The position numbers and the translations under genes were made by a program. Below are positions 16,240 through 24,854 of a stretch of DNA of 58,571 nt, piece after piece. Position 1 is the first letter of the stretch. Each line of letters begins with the position of its first letter. The notes under the pieces were generated by a model. That model searched no databases, was not told the DNA's origin, and saw only the letters and a list, made by a program, of their open reading frames with translations. Source of the stretch: UBA2259 sp964543485. GTDB taxonomy: Bacteria; Patescibacteriota; Dojkabacteria; SC72. The DNA lies in NCBI GenBank assembly GCA_964543485.1, contig CAZIYI010000003.1, positions 1-58,571 on the forward strand, given 5' to 3'.

Positions 16240-17262
16240 TTAAATAATATTAATTTCACACTCTAAATCTAAATTAGTTTTAGATTTAATATCATCTTTA
16301 ATGTTGTTAATAAATTGAAGTATCTCTTGACCAGAGCAATTACCGTAGTTTGTAACAATCAACGGATGATGTATCCAGGTACCTACTTGTCCTTCTCTTC
16401 TGTTTTTCCACCCTAGTTTTTCAAGTATATATGCAGCAGGTATTTTAACAGTATCTGGGTTGTTTGTTTCAAACCTTGGTAATTCTGGAAACTGACTAAG
16501 TAATTTCTTGTATTCAGATATATGAATTTGTGGATTTTTAAAAGTACTTCCACAGGAACCGTATTCCTCTACTTTGGGAAGTTTCTCTTCTCTAATTTTT
16601 TTTATCGCCTTGTATACAGTTTTTGGTGTAATATCCTTTTCTTTTAATGACTCTTTAATACCAGGGTATTCAAGATATTTCTCATCAATGTGTCCTTTAA
16701 AAATTGGTAATTTAAATGTAACAGATTTAATAATCACTTTGTTTTTTAATTCATTTTTAAAAATGCTATCTCTATATCCGAAGTCACACTCAGAATTCGT
16801 TAGTATTTGTATCTTGCGATTTTCAATGTTGAATATTTCAACCTCAGTAATAAAATCTTTTACCTCAACCCCATACGCGCCTACATTTTGAATGGGAGTA
16901 GCTCCTACTGTACCTGGTATATATGCCAGATTATGTAAACCCATAAGGTTGTTATCTACACTCCATTGTACAAACGAATCCCAGTTTTCTCCTGCTTGTA
17001 TATTTATTTCAAAAAACGAATCTGTTTTACTTACTATCTTTTTACCCAAATTCTTGACTAGTATTACATTACCCTTGAAATCCTTTGTAAAAAGAATATT
17101 TGAACCCCCACCAAGAACTAGTAAATTTTTACTGTCTAGGTATTCAAAAAGTTTTGTATTTGTAAAATCTTTATCAGAATCGATAGAACACAGTGTGTTA
17201 GCCATTACATCAACATGAAATGTATTAAGAGTTTTAAGCGATACATTACTTAGTATGTTCAT
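16240..17262 (-). CDS. murB: UDP-N-acetylenolpyruvoylglucosamine reductase MurB
   Basis: FAD enzyme reducing the MurA product to UDP-MurNAc. The FAD-binding motif LGGGSNILF, the loop YIPGTVGATPIQNVGAYG and the catalytic Ser in YGSCGSTFKNP are present. I start at the ATG at 17262 (340 residues, MNILSNVSLKTLNTF) rather than eight codons upstream, because a TATACT box at 17269-17274 lies 6 nt before it and the upstream codons overlap that promoter. The fold looks like the long (type I-like) MurB. Confidence 0.94.
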   Translation of the reverse strand: MNILSNVSLKTLNTFHVDVMANTLCSIDSDKDFTNTKLFEYLDSKNLLVLGGGSNILFTKDFKGNVILVKNLGKKIVSKTDSFFEINIQAGENWDSFVQWSVDNNLMGLHNLAYIPGTVGATPIQNVGAYGVEVKDFITEVEIFNIENRKIQILTNSECDFGYRDSIFKNELKNKVIIKSVTFKLPIFKGHIDEKYLEYPGIKESLKEKDITPKTVYKAIKKIREEKLPKVEEYGSCGSTFKNPQIHISEYKKLLSQFPELPRFETNNPDTVKIPAAYILEKLGWKNRREGQVGTWIHHPLIVTNYGNCSGQEILQFINNIKDDIKSKTNLDLECEINII

Positions 17263-17268
17263 TAAGCA

Positions 17269-17274
17269 AGTATA
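17269..17274 (-). promoter_or_regulatory. -10 box of murB
   Basis: TATACT on the minus strand with 6 nt to the ATG. It overlaps the alternative upstream start of murB and supports the downstream start and a leaderless message. Confidence 0.45.
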
Positions 17275-17303
17275 TATCAGATACAAAAAAAACAGTAGAT
17301 ATC

Positions 17304-18482
17304 CTATTTAAGATATTCACTTAAGATATTTTCTAAAATTGAAGATACTGCATTTGTTGGAAACAGACTATCTAGCTTTTTTGTATCAATATCTCTTAGA
17401 GCAATTTGTTTCTCTAGCATTTCAATCTCATTAGTAATATCACTTTGCTCTAGATCTTTCTCTTCTAGAATATTAGCAGTACCAATATCGTGAAGTATTT
17501 TTGCATTCAAATACTGTTCATTATGTGTAACCCAAGGGATAGGGATGAAAAGGGCATATTTTTTTAATACCCCTATTTCATATACAGTATTCGCACCAGA
17601 TCTTCCAACAAAGAGATTCATACTATTTAAGACATATCCAATTGTTTCACTATCTATGAATTTTTTTATTACAAATCTTTCGTTTTCTTGTGCAGTTAAA
17701 TTCTTTTTAATATCACACCCTTTCTCATAATCTTTAAATATTTCATTTTCTCCAGTTTGAAGTAGCACTTTATATTTTTTTAACAGCCCAGGTAAAGAGT
17801 TAAATATTTTTGTGTTTATACTATGAGAACCAAGTCCTCCTCCAGAGATATATACGAAAGGGAGATCTCTGTTTGTTACTAAAAGGGAAACTATATCTTT
17901 ATCCGTTTTAGGAGATATCTCTTTTTTAAAGATATCTTTTCTAACAACATTCCCAACGTGAGATGTTTTCTGTTTTGAGAAAAACCTTGTTGAATCTTTA
18001 AATGATAGAAATATTTTCTTTGCAAATTTACCAACAATTCTGTTTGAGAGACCTACTGATGCCGTTTGTTCATGCAGATATACTGGTTTTTTGTATATCC
18101 ATCCTGATATACATACAGGCACAGAAACAAAACCACCCGAAGAGATTATGAGGGTGGGATTAAATTTCTTTATAATTTTAATAGAATCAACAAGCCCATT
18201 TAGAGATCTTAGTAAGAGAGGAATCGTGTTTAAAGACAACTTCCTTTGTAGCTTTCCTGCTCTAATGTAAAAGGTGTTAAATTGCGAATTTTTAAATTGC
18301 TTCTGTTCGAGAGAGTTTCCTACTTTCTCATTTTCCATACCTAAGTCACCTCCTACATAAAGGATATTGGACACAGGTATATTGTAGTTATCAATTAAAG
18401 AATCAATTAAGCTTTTTGCAACAGATATATGACCACCACTTCCTCCTCCAGTAATCAGAATTTTAATTTCAGATTTAAGCAT
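17304..18482 (-). CDS. murG: UDP-GlcNAc:lipid I N-acetylglucosamine transferase MurG
   Basis: GT28 family glycosyltransferase converting lipid I to lipid II at the inner face of the membrane. Shows the N-terminal glycine-rich loop ILITGGGSGGHIS, a second glycine loop YISGGGLGSHS, and the UDP-GlcNAc region GRSGANTVYEIG with IPWVTHNEQYLNA. The ATG at 18482 is preferred (392 residues, MLKSEIKILITGGG) since it overlaps the ftsW end by only 8 bp; an upstream start at 18503 would add seven residues. Confidence 0.95.
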   Translation of the reverse strand: MLKSEIKILITGGGSGGHISVAKSLIDSLIDNYNIPVSNILYVGGDLGMENEKVGNSLEQKQFKNSQFNTFYIRAGKLQRKLSLNTIPLLLRSLNGLVDSIKIIKKFNPTLIISSGGFVSVPVCISGWIYKKPVYLHEQTASVGLSNRIVGKFAKKIFLSFKDSTRFFSKQKTSHVGNVVRKDIFKKEISPKTDKDIVSLLVTNRDLPFVYISGGGLGSHSINTKIFNSLPGLLKKYKVLLQTGENEIFKDYEKGCDIKKNLTAQENERFVIKKFIDSETIGYVLNSMNLFVGRSGANTVYEIGVLKKYALFIPIPWVTHNEQYLNAKILHDIGTANILEEKDLEQSDITNEIEMLEKQIALRDIDTKKLDSLFPTNAVSSILENILSEYLK

Positions 18483-19662
18483 TTTTTGTATATCTACTAA
18501 CATTTAAAAGTAAACCAAATGCAATCATAGTTACCATTGTACTAGAACCACCGTAAGTAAGAAAGGGAAGAGGGATTCCAGTTAGAGGGATGATTCCAAC
18601 ATTTGCGGCCATGTTAAAAAATGCTTGACACGCTAACCATACAGTTATCCCAGTTGCCAGAAATTGCCCTTCTTTATCTGGAGCACTAAGAGCTATTTTA
18701 AAACCTCTCCATAGGAAAAATATCCAAAATATTACTATTATGGCACCTCCAAGTAATCCAAATTCTTCTAAAAGAACAGCGAAAGTAGAATCAGTAAATG
18801 CAGTATTTTCAACTAAATACCCAAATCTTTGCCTAGATTGTCCAAACCCTTTCCCAAGCAATCCTCCACTGCCAATTCCTATTAAAATTTGTTGCATCTG
18901 ATACCCAGTACCTTGAGGGTCTGCTACTTCTCCTTTAAGAATGAGATTGAGAAATGTTTGTATTCTAGACATCCTATACGGTTCTAACAGTATTGCGATA
19001 ACTCCAAGTAAGAAAATTAAAGGTATTATTCCAAGTGATCCAATTCTATGTGCATTATCTTTTCCTGAGAGGAAAAGCATTATAAAAGCGGTTACACATA
19101 TAATCATTGCAGTACCTAAATCTGGCTCAAATACAATTAACAGAGCTACTAATCCAAGAATAGCTAGAAAGGGGACTAGTATTTTCAAAAAACCTTTTTT
19201 TATTGAATCTTCGAATTTTGTATATGAGTATTCTTTTTTAGAAAACCAACTGGCAAAATACATCACTATTGCTAACTTAGCAAATTCGGCTGGCTGAATG
19301 GGTGGTAAGGATCCGAATTGGAACCATCTTTTTGAACCGTTAACTTCATTGCCGAAAGCAAGAACTAATATTAATAAAAATATTATAATTAGAAGTATGG
19401 GAAAGGATAGTTTAAGTAATTTTCTATAATCAATAATATAAGCAATAAATCCTAAAATCCCACCAAAAAGTAACCAAGCAATTTGTAATGTAAGGAAATG
19501 AAATTGATTGTTAAAGGGTTCCTGGTTTGCTAAATAAACACTAGCATCATATATCATAATAGCTCCAAAAATAGCCATAATAATTAAAAATACCAGTATT
19601 GATTTATCTGGAGATTTTCTCTCGATTGAACTTTTTCTTTTGGTTTTTCTTTTACTCGACAT
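18475..19662 (-). CDS. ftsW: SEDS glycosyltransferase FtsW/RodA
   Basis: 395-residue polytopic membrane protein polymerising lipid II together with a class B PBP. After a very basic 20-residue cytoplasmic tail come about ten helices. SEDS motifs are PIQPAEFAKLAIVMYFASW, KRWFQFGS, and ENTAFTDSTFAVLLEEFGLLGG, which holds the catalytic Asp. Position beside murG and near ftsI favours FtsW, but RodA cannot be excluded from the sequence. Divergent from cmk with 32 bp between starts. Confidence 0.92.
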   Translation of the reverse strand: MSSKRKTKRKSSIERKSPDKSILVFLIIMAIFGAIMIYDASVYLANQEPFNNQFHFLTLQIAWLLFGGILGFIAYIIDYRKLLKLSFPILLIIIFLLILVLAFGNEVNGSKRWFQFGSLPPIQPAEFAKLAIVMYFASWFSKKEYSYTKFEDSIKKGFLKILVPFLAILGLVALLIVFEPDLGTAMIICVTAFIMLFLSGKDNAHRIGSLGIIPLIFLLGVIAILLEPYRMSRIQTFLNLILKGEVADPQGTGYQMQQILIGIGSGGLLGKGFGQSRQRFGYLVENTAFTDSTFAVLLEEFGLLGGAIIVIFWIFFLWRGFKIALSAPDKEGQFLATGITVWLACQAFFNMAANVGIIPLTGIPLPFLTYGGSSTMVTMIAFGLLLNVSRYTKNA

Positions 19663-19694
19663 TATTTCTCTATTAATATACTATATATCTAAGA

Positions 19695-20294
19695 ATGACT
19701 CAAAATAAGAAAAAAATTGTAATATCTGTTGGAGGTCCTGGCGGCTCAGGTAGTACTACAATTTCGAAGATGTTGGCTAATCATTTTGGCATTAAACATG
19801 TTTACGCAGGAGATCTTTTTCGAAAAGCAGCAAAGGAACGAGATATTGAATATTTCGAAGAATTTCTTCAACAAATATCAAAAGGAGGAAATAGTTTAGA
19901 TTTTGAAATAGATGGGATGTTAGAAGAGTATGCGAAAAATGGAGATGTTGTTCTTGATAGTAAGGTGTATGGTGCTTTAGCCAAGGTAAAGGGATTAAAG
20001 TGTGATGTTTCAATATGGTTAGATTCCAAGATCGGTGTGAAAGTAAAGAGACATTTAGGTAAAGAAAATCTTAAAGGTTTGAAAAAGGTAAAAAGATATT
20101 TTGAAATTAAGAGCAATTTAAAGAAGAGATATAGAATTGATAAAGAAAAGTATTGGAGATTGTATAAGGTGAAGTATGATAAGCCAAATTTGTACTATAA
20201 TATTGTATTAGATACATCTAATATGAATGAACAGGAAACATTTAATTTAATTTTAGAAAAAATTAAAGATGGAGGATACATTAAATACGAATAA
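19695..20294 (+). CDS. cmk: Cytidylate kinase, archaeal-type
   Basis: 199-residue P-loop nucleoside-monophosphate kinase (CMP/dCMP to CDP/dCDP). The P-loop is VGGPGGSGSTTISKM near residue 13, followed by HVYAGDLFRKAA, the acidic VVLDSKVYGAL segment, and the lid containing KRHLGKENLK. The opening, P-loop spacing and GDLFR motif match the archaeal-type Cmk, not the larger E. coli type. Its end overlaps the next gene by 26 bp. Confidence 0.85.
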   Translation: MTQNKKKIVISVGGPGGSGSTTISKMLANHFGIKHVYAGDLFRKAAKERDIEYFEEFLQQISKGGNSLDFEIDGMLEEYAKNGDVVLDSKVYGALAKVKGLKCDVSIWLDSKIGVKVKRHLGKENLKGLKKVKRYFEIKSNLKKRYRIDKEKYWRLYKVKYDKPNLYYNIVLDTSNMNEQETFNLILEKIKDGGYIKYE

Positions 20295-20514
20295 TGGTAA
20301 TGCAAATCCACAAACACCAAATGGAACTTTGCATGTTGACCCTAATCTCCCAAAAAAGTATATCGAGAACAAAGAGACTCCGGAGGATTTAGATGTAACA
20401 TGGACAAGATGGAAGTGTCTTAACTGTGGCTATGTTTATGAGGGTGTGGCAGTATTAAAAAAATGTCCAAAGTGTGGTAATGAAAATCCTGATTTGTTTG
20501 AGGATGTTGATTAG
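20269..20514 (+). CDS. Small rubredoxin-like metal-binding protein
   Basis: 81 residues: a Pro/Asn-rich N-terminal half and a C-terminal rubredoxin-type knuckle pair, WKCLNCGYVYEGVAVLKKCPKCG, that is C-x2-C-GYVYEG ... C-P-x-CG. This is the pattern of the rubredoxin domain at the end of rubrerythrins and could bind Fe or Zn. No rubrerythrin diiron domain precedes it. Start at the ATG inside the end of cmk; overlap suggests translational coupling. Confidence 0.75.
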   Translation: MEDTLNTNNGNANPQTPNGTLHVDPNLPKKYIENKETPEDLDVTWTRWKCLNCGYVYEGVAVLKKCPKCGNENPDLFEDVD

Positions 20515-20518
20515 AATC

Positions 20519-20602
20519 TGCCGAGAGGGGGAATCGAACCCCCACTCTATTTCTAGAACGGGATTTTAAGTCCCGCGCGTCTGCCTATTCCGCCATCTCG
20601 GC
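20519..20602 (-). tRNA. tRNA-Leu (anticodon UAA)
   Basis: Complete cloverleaf on the minus strand: acceptor GCCGAGA paired with TCTCGGC, D-arm with GGCGGAATAGGCAGAC, anticodon stem CGGGA/TCCCG with loop CTTAAAA (anticodon UAA), a long variable arm as expected for class II tRNA-Leu, and a T-arm with GGTTCGATTCC. Discriminator A. CCA is not encoded. Confidence 0.95.
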
Positions 20603-20647
20603 TAAGAGTTATGTATTTTAAAATACATTGTTCTATTTATCAATACT

Positions 20648-20723
20648 TGGAGGTGACGATGGGACTCGAACCCATGGTAGTGGTTTTGCAGACCACGGCC
20701 TTAACCAGCTTGGCTACGTCACC
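20648..20723 (-). tRNA. tRNA-Cys (anticodon GCA), CCA encoded
   Basis: Complete cloverleaf on the minus strand: acceptor GGTGACG/CGTCACC, anticodon stem GTGGT/ACCAC with loop CTGCAAA (anticodon GCA) and T-arm with GGTTCGAGTCC. The discriminator base is U, as needed for CysRS. The three bases after it are CCA, unlike the two tRNA-Leu genes here, so a genomic CCA may be real or chance. Confidence 0.95.
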
Positions 20724-20730
20724 ATGTTGA

Positions 20731-22155
20731 TTAAGATCCAATTATATCCTTGACTAAAGAAATCTCAAGTATACTGTTGTTGGATCTATTTTTTATAGAA
20801 CTGCCACTAATAATAGCAATTTTATCATTTAAATCCAACTCTCCATAAGAGTATACACACTCAACGGCTTTAGATATTACTTTATCTCTATCTCCTGAGA
20901 GTTCTTTTATATAGTATCCTTTTACCCCTCTTAGAAGAGAATTCTGACGAATTCTTTGTAGATCTGTTCCTATTTCCCAAATTGGAATGTTTAATCTATG
21001 CCTAGAGATACTTTGAGATGTTTTACCAGTTTCAGAAATTACTATAATTCCTTTTAGATTTAAATTCTGAGAGATATCAAAAAGTGAGTTACACAGTATA
21101 TCAGTTTCCATACTTGCCTGAGTATATCCCTCTACTCGTTGAGGTCTAAGGATATTCTCAACTTTTAAGGCAATATCATTTAACATTTTTACAGATTGGG
21201 CAGGATATTTACCAGTTGATGATTCTACGGAAAGCATTACAGCATCACATCCATCCATTATTGCATTAGCCACATCACTTACCTCTGCCCTTGTAGGTCT
21301 TAAATGCTCTTTCATAGATTCAAGCATTTGAGTAGCAACAATTACTGGTTTACCCACCGATCTGCATTTATATATCAATTGTTTTTGAATAATTGGAACT
21401 TCTGGAAGCGGTATTTCTACACCCATATCACCTCTTCCAATCATCACCCCATCAACAAAGTTTAGTATCTGATCAAAATTATCTATCCCTTCCCTATCCT
21501 CAATCTTTGCAATCAATTTGATTTTACTATTTCCGATAATTTCTCTAATATTAGCAACATCATTAACATTTCTAATATATGAAGCAGAAATAAAATCGAA
21601 ATTATTATCTACTGCGTATTTAATGTCATTGATATCTTTCTGACTTAGGGATGGAAATTTTAAATGAGTATTTGGAATATTTACTGTTTTTAATGGTTTA
21701 AGAGTACCACCCTGTTCTACTTCACAAACAATTTCTTCGTTTTTAATATCTAATACCCTAAGTAATATATTTCCATCGTCAAGAAGTATATTAGAGTTTC
21801 GTGAGATATCTAGATGAAGGGAATCATATGTAATTGCAATATATGTAGTAGTCGAAGTTTCAGGTATTATATATTCCTTAGGAACAATTATTACTTTATC
21901 TTTTTGTTTAAGTTCTATCTCCTTTTCAAACCCAGTAACACGAATCTTAAAGCCCTTGGTATCAAGCATTAAGGCAACTCTAGGAGAGATTCCTCGTATA
22001 CTTTTAGATACCCTATTCAATTCATCAAAGTCAGCAAAAGAGGCATTGATTCTTGCTACATCCATACCATTTGTAATCATCTCTTTTAATACTGTTTCAT
22101 CCCAAGAAGATGGCCCTATCGTTGCTATTATTTTCGTTTTAGAAAAAGAATCCAT
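20731..22155 (-). CDS. pyk: Pyruvate kinase
   Basis: Glycolytic enzyme converting PEP and ADP to pyruvate and ATP; 474 residues from the ATG at 22155. Visible are KIIATIGPSS, ALMLDTKGFKIR, the catalytic IAKIEDREGIDNFDQI, GVMIGRGDMGVEIP and PVIVATQMLESM with PTRAEVSDVANA. The C-terminal allosteric-type domain (about 345-474) is complete. The conserved Arg/Lys-Thr opening supports the ATG at 22155 over a TTG codon three codons upstream. Divergent from the next membrane gene. Confidence 0.97.
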   Translation of the reverse strand: MDSFSKTKIIATIGPSSWDETVLKEMITNGMDVARINASFADFDELNRVSKSIRGISPRVALMLDTKGFKIRVTGFEKEIELKQKDKVIIVPKEYIIPETSTTTYIAITYDSLHLDISRNSNILLDDGNILLRVLDIKNEEIVCEVEQGGTLKPLKTVNIPNTHLKFPSLSQKDINDIKYAVDNNFDFISASYIRNVNDVANIREIIGNSKIKLIAKIEDREGIDNFDQILNFVDGVMIGRGDMGVEIPLPEVPIIQKQLIYKCRSVGKPVIVATQMLESMKEHLRPTRAEVSDVANAIMDGCDAVMLSVESSTGKYPAQSVKMLNDIALKVENILRPQRVEGYTQASMETDILCNSLFDISQNLNLKGIIVISETGKTSQSISRHRLNIPIWEIGTDLQRIRQNSLLRGVKGYYIKELSGDRDKVISKAVECVYSYGELDLNDKIAIISGSSIKNRSNNSILEISLVKDIIGS

Positions 22156-22290
22156 ATATATCAAATATACATTAAGAGAGAGATTAAGAACAACCGTTTT
22201 CTTATCCTATATTATTTCTATTTGCCAAAATATATTTTGAGTATGTAAAATGCTAATATATTATTTATATTAAATGTAATTTACTGTGTT

Positions 22291-22698
22291 ATGAAAAAAT
22301 TTATTAAAAATTTAATACAGTATATGTTATGTGCATATTTTATACTGACAATATTTAAAGGTATCTCTATACCAACAAATTCAATATACTTAATCTCTTC
22401 ATTGTTAATATTGGCTTTTGCTGTGTTCTTCTCTTCTGCAATATTAAGTTTCTTAACAATAAGGGAGAATTTCTTAACAAGTTTCATAATGGTATTGTTA
22501 ATTAGTCTCGGAATATTTTTTCTTCTTCAAGAGTTAATGCCTGGTTTTAATATTGAAGAATATGAATTCAATGGTATAGATACTGGTAATCTAGTTATAC
22601 ATCCATTTACGATTACTTCGATAATTACAATGGTAATTGGAAGTGCTGGATTCTCTTTTGTCTCATCAATGTTGAAAGTTCTTGAGAAAAGTTCATAA
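22291..22698 (+). CDS. Four-helix membrane protein, holin-IV-like
   Basis: 135 residues with about four transmembrane helices and short loops, one of them LMPGFNIEEYEFNG. The pattern of two helix pairs and an LxPGF motif after the third helix resembles the small 'phage holin family IV / PF04020' membrane proteins common in bacteria, whose role is unknown. It lies 18 bp before secG, which nevertheless has its own promoter. Assignment is tentative. Confidence 0.6.
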   Translation: MKKFIKNLIQYMLCAYFILTIFKGISIPTNSIYLISSLLILAFAVFFSSAILSFLTIRENFLTSFIMVLLISLGIFFLLQELMPGFNIEEYEFNGIDTGNLVIHPFTITSIITMVIGSAGFSFVSSMLKVLEKSS

Positions 22699-22709
22699 TA
22701 TTGTATAAT
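22682..22709 (+). promoter_or_regulatory. secG promoter, leaderless
   Basis: TTGAGA (22682-22687) and TATAAT (22704-22709) with a 16-bp spacer, followed by 7 nt and the secG ATG at 22717. The best-formed sigma-70-type leaderless promoter in the window; it lies within the end of the upstream gene. Confidence 0.7.
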
Positions 22710-22716
22710 CAGGACT

Positions 22717-22950
22717 ATGAGTGAAACCATACAAAATATACTATTGTATATACAAATTGGAATTAGTGTACTAGTCGTAATATCTATTCTTTTACAAAAT
22801 AGGGCTGAAGGATTGGGGAAGATGTTTGGTGGTGGTGGAGAGGTATTTAGAACTAAAAGAGGTTTAGAAAAATTTCTTTACTACTTTACAATTATTTTAA
22901 CTTTTCTCCTTATTGCTATATCTCTGTTGATATATAAATACTCTGTCTAA
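22717..22950 (+). CDS. secG: Preprotein translocase subunit SecG
   Basis: 77-residue, two-helix subunit of the SecYEG channel. The loop between helices carries LLQNRAEGLGKMFGGGGEVFRTKRGLEK split here as ILLQNRAEGLG and FRTKRGLEKFL, the classical SecG signature. It fits with the many secreted proteins encoded in this window. The next gene, an anchored substrate-binding protein, begins 7 bp downstream. Confidence 0.95.
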   Translation: MSETIQNILLYIQIGISVLVVISILLQNRAEGLGKMFGGGGEVFRTKRGLEKFLYYFTIILTFLLIAISLLIYKYSV

Positions 22951-22957
22951 AGATTGA

Positions 22958-24736
22958 ATGGTTAATTCAAACGAGAACGAAAAAAAAACTATCCGCAAAT
23001 CAATGAAAGAGGCCTTTGAATTTATTATCCCCTCTAAGGATGTAATAAAGGTTGGCCCAAAGAAAAACAAATTAACCTTTAGAGATTGGTTGTGGGAGTA
23101 TCCTAGCAATGTTGATAACCTTTTTAAGAATACTGCACCTCTTAGTTTTATTACTATCTTTTCAGTCATTGGTTTAGCACTTTTTGCTTTTCTTACTAGC
23201 TCAATATTTGCTGACGTTATATCTAAGGAGAAAGAAGATATTTTTGTAGAGGGAAGTGTGGGTGCGATATCTTCATTCAATCCGTTATTTACTTCACAAA
23301 GTAATGTAGATGCAGATATTAGAGCTTTAGTTTTTGATAAATTTATTAACATATCCAAAGATGGGACTCCAACTGCTGGTATAGCAAGGGAATGGAGTGC
23401 TTCTGCAGATGGTAAATCATATGATATTACAATATCTTTGGATCACAAATGGCAAGATGGTAGACCATTAACTTTGGATGATGTGCTTTTTACTTTTGAA
23501 ATTGCTAAAGAGCTTGCTTCAAAGTTTAGCTATGATACTATCGGTTCTCCTTTACTAGATGTGAGTATAGAAAAAATAGCAGATGATAAAATACGATTTA
23601 CACTTTCAGAAAGTAATGCGACCTTCTTTGAGGCAATATCTGTGTATATTGTACCTAAACATAAATTTGAGGGTGTTAGAACTGTAGATATACCTTTTGA
23701 CTCTTTCGCAAAATATCCTCTCGGCTCGGGCCCTTATCAAGTTTATAGATCTGAACCAAATGTTGTATACCTTAAAGCATCGGATTATCATTCTCCTAGA
23801 CCTGAAATTGATACTTTCATATATCGAATATATTCAAATAATGATGCACTAGAAGCAGCTTTTAGAAATGGAGTTCTTGACGCTATGGGAACTGTTGATC
23901 ATTTTAGTATGTCTTATATTGAGGAATACTCTGGATACGAGGAATACTCTGTCATTTTGAATTCAAGATTAAGAATGATATTTTTTAATACAAGAAAAGA
24001 GAAGTTTGAAAACAAAGATTTTAGAATTGCAATTAATCATTTGCTTAACAAAACATTACTTATCGAGAAAGCTAATATTTCGGGAGAGGTTGTTTATTCC
24101 CCTATTCCTACTTCTTCTTGGGCATACAACGAAGGTAGTATAGTTAAATATGAATACAATCCGCAGAAGGCAAAAGAGATTTTAAATAGTATGGGGTATA
24201 TTAAAAATGAAAATAGTGGATATTTTGAGACAGAGGATAAGAAAATTCTTAGTTTAACGTTAAGCTACTATGGTAATGATTTAAATGAAAGAATAGCATT
24301 GTCTCTTAAAGAAATATTAAAAGATGAAGGTATTGTTCTTAATTTAGAATCTTTAACATATACTCAACTTACTCAGGAAATTGTTGCTACAAGAGACTTT
24401 GAACTTTTAATGTATGAGGTTGAAACAACTATTGATCCAGATCAGTATAATCTTTGGCACTCACTTAAAACAAATTATCCTGATTTAAATCTCTCTGGTT
24501 ACTCATACGAAAGGGTGGATATCTTACTTGAAGAAGCACGTAAGAGTTTAAAAAGAGATAAAAGAGTATCCAATTATGCATTGTTTCAAAAATATTTAAC
24601 ACAAGATGTTCCTGTAATCTTTCTGTATCATCCCAAATATATATATGAGATAAAGGAGAGCATAAATATTGGAGACATAAGTAATATTCTTTATCCTTAT
24701 CAGAGATTTGAGAATATAGGTGCTTGGGAAAAATAG
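22958..24736 (+). CDS. Membrane-anchored peptide-type extracellular solute-binding protein (SBP family 5)
   Basis: 592 residues. A cytoplasmic basic N-terminus of about 60 residues and one helix (about 65-87) replace the usual lipoprotein signal; the remainder is an OppA/DppA-like family 5 binding protein with FNPLFTSQSNVDADIRALVFDKFI, WQDGRPLTLDDVLFTFE, YPLGSGPYQV and FRIAINHLLNKTLL. Such proteins bind oligopeptides or nickel for an ABC importer. No permease or ATPase genes are nearby, so it is an orphan here. It may be co-transcribed with secG. Confidence 0.88.
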   Translation: MVNSNENEKKTIRKSMKEAFEFIIPSKDVIKVGPKKNKLTFRDWLWEYPSNVDNLFKNTAPLSFITIFSVIGLALFAFLTSSIFADVISKEKEDIFVEGSVGAISSFNPLFTSQSNVDADIRALVFDKFINISKDGTPTAGIAREWSASADGKSYDITISLDHKWQDGRPLTLDDVLFTFEIAKELASKFSYDTIGSPLLDVSIEKIADDKIRFTLSESNATFFEAISVYIVPKHKFEGVRTVDIPFDSFAKYPLGSGPYQVYRSEPNVVYLKASDYHSPRPEIDTFIYRIYSNNDALEAAFRNGVLDAMGTVDHFSMSYIEEYSGYEEYSVILNSRLRMIFFNTRKEKFENKDFRIAINHLLNKTLLIEKANISGEVVYSPIPTSSWAYNEGSIVKYEYNPQKAKEILNSMGYIKNENSGYFETEDKKILSLTLSYYGNDLNERIALSLKEILKDEGIVLNLESLTYTQLTQEIVATRDFELLMYEVETTIDPDQYNLWHSLKTNYPDLNLSGYSYERVDILLEEARKSLKRDKRVSNYALFQKYLTQDVPVIFLYHPKYIYEIKESINIGDISNILYPYQRFENIGAWEK

Positions 24737-24739
24737 ATA

Positions 24740-24823
24740 TGCCAGAAGGGGGAGTTGAACCCCCACCCTCTTAACGAAGACTACGTTCTGAACGTAGCGT
24801 GTCTGCCATTCCACCATTCTGGC
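24740..24823 (-). tRNA. tRNA-Leu (anticodon CAG)
   Basis: Complete cloverleaf on the minus strand: acceptor GCCAGAA/TTCTGGC, anticodon stem CTACG/CGTAG with loop TTCAGAA (anticodon CAG), a long variable arm typical of tRNA-Leu, and a T-arm GGTTCAACTCC. Discriminator A, CCA not encoded. Its 3' end lies 3 bp from the stop codon of the convergent binding-protein gene. Confidence 0.95.
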
Positions 24824-24854
24824 TTAAACACAATTTTATCATATATGTGTAGAA

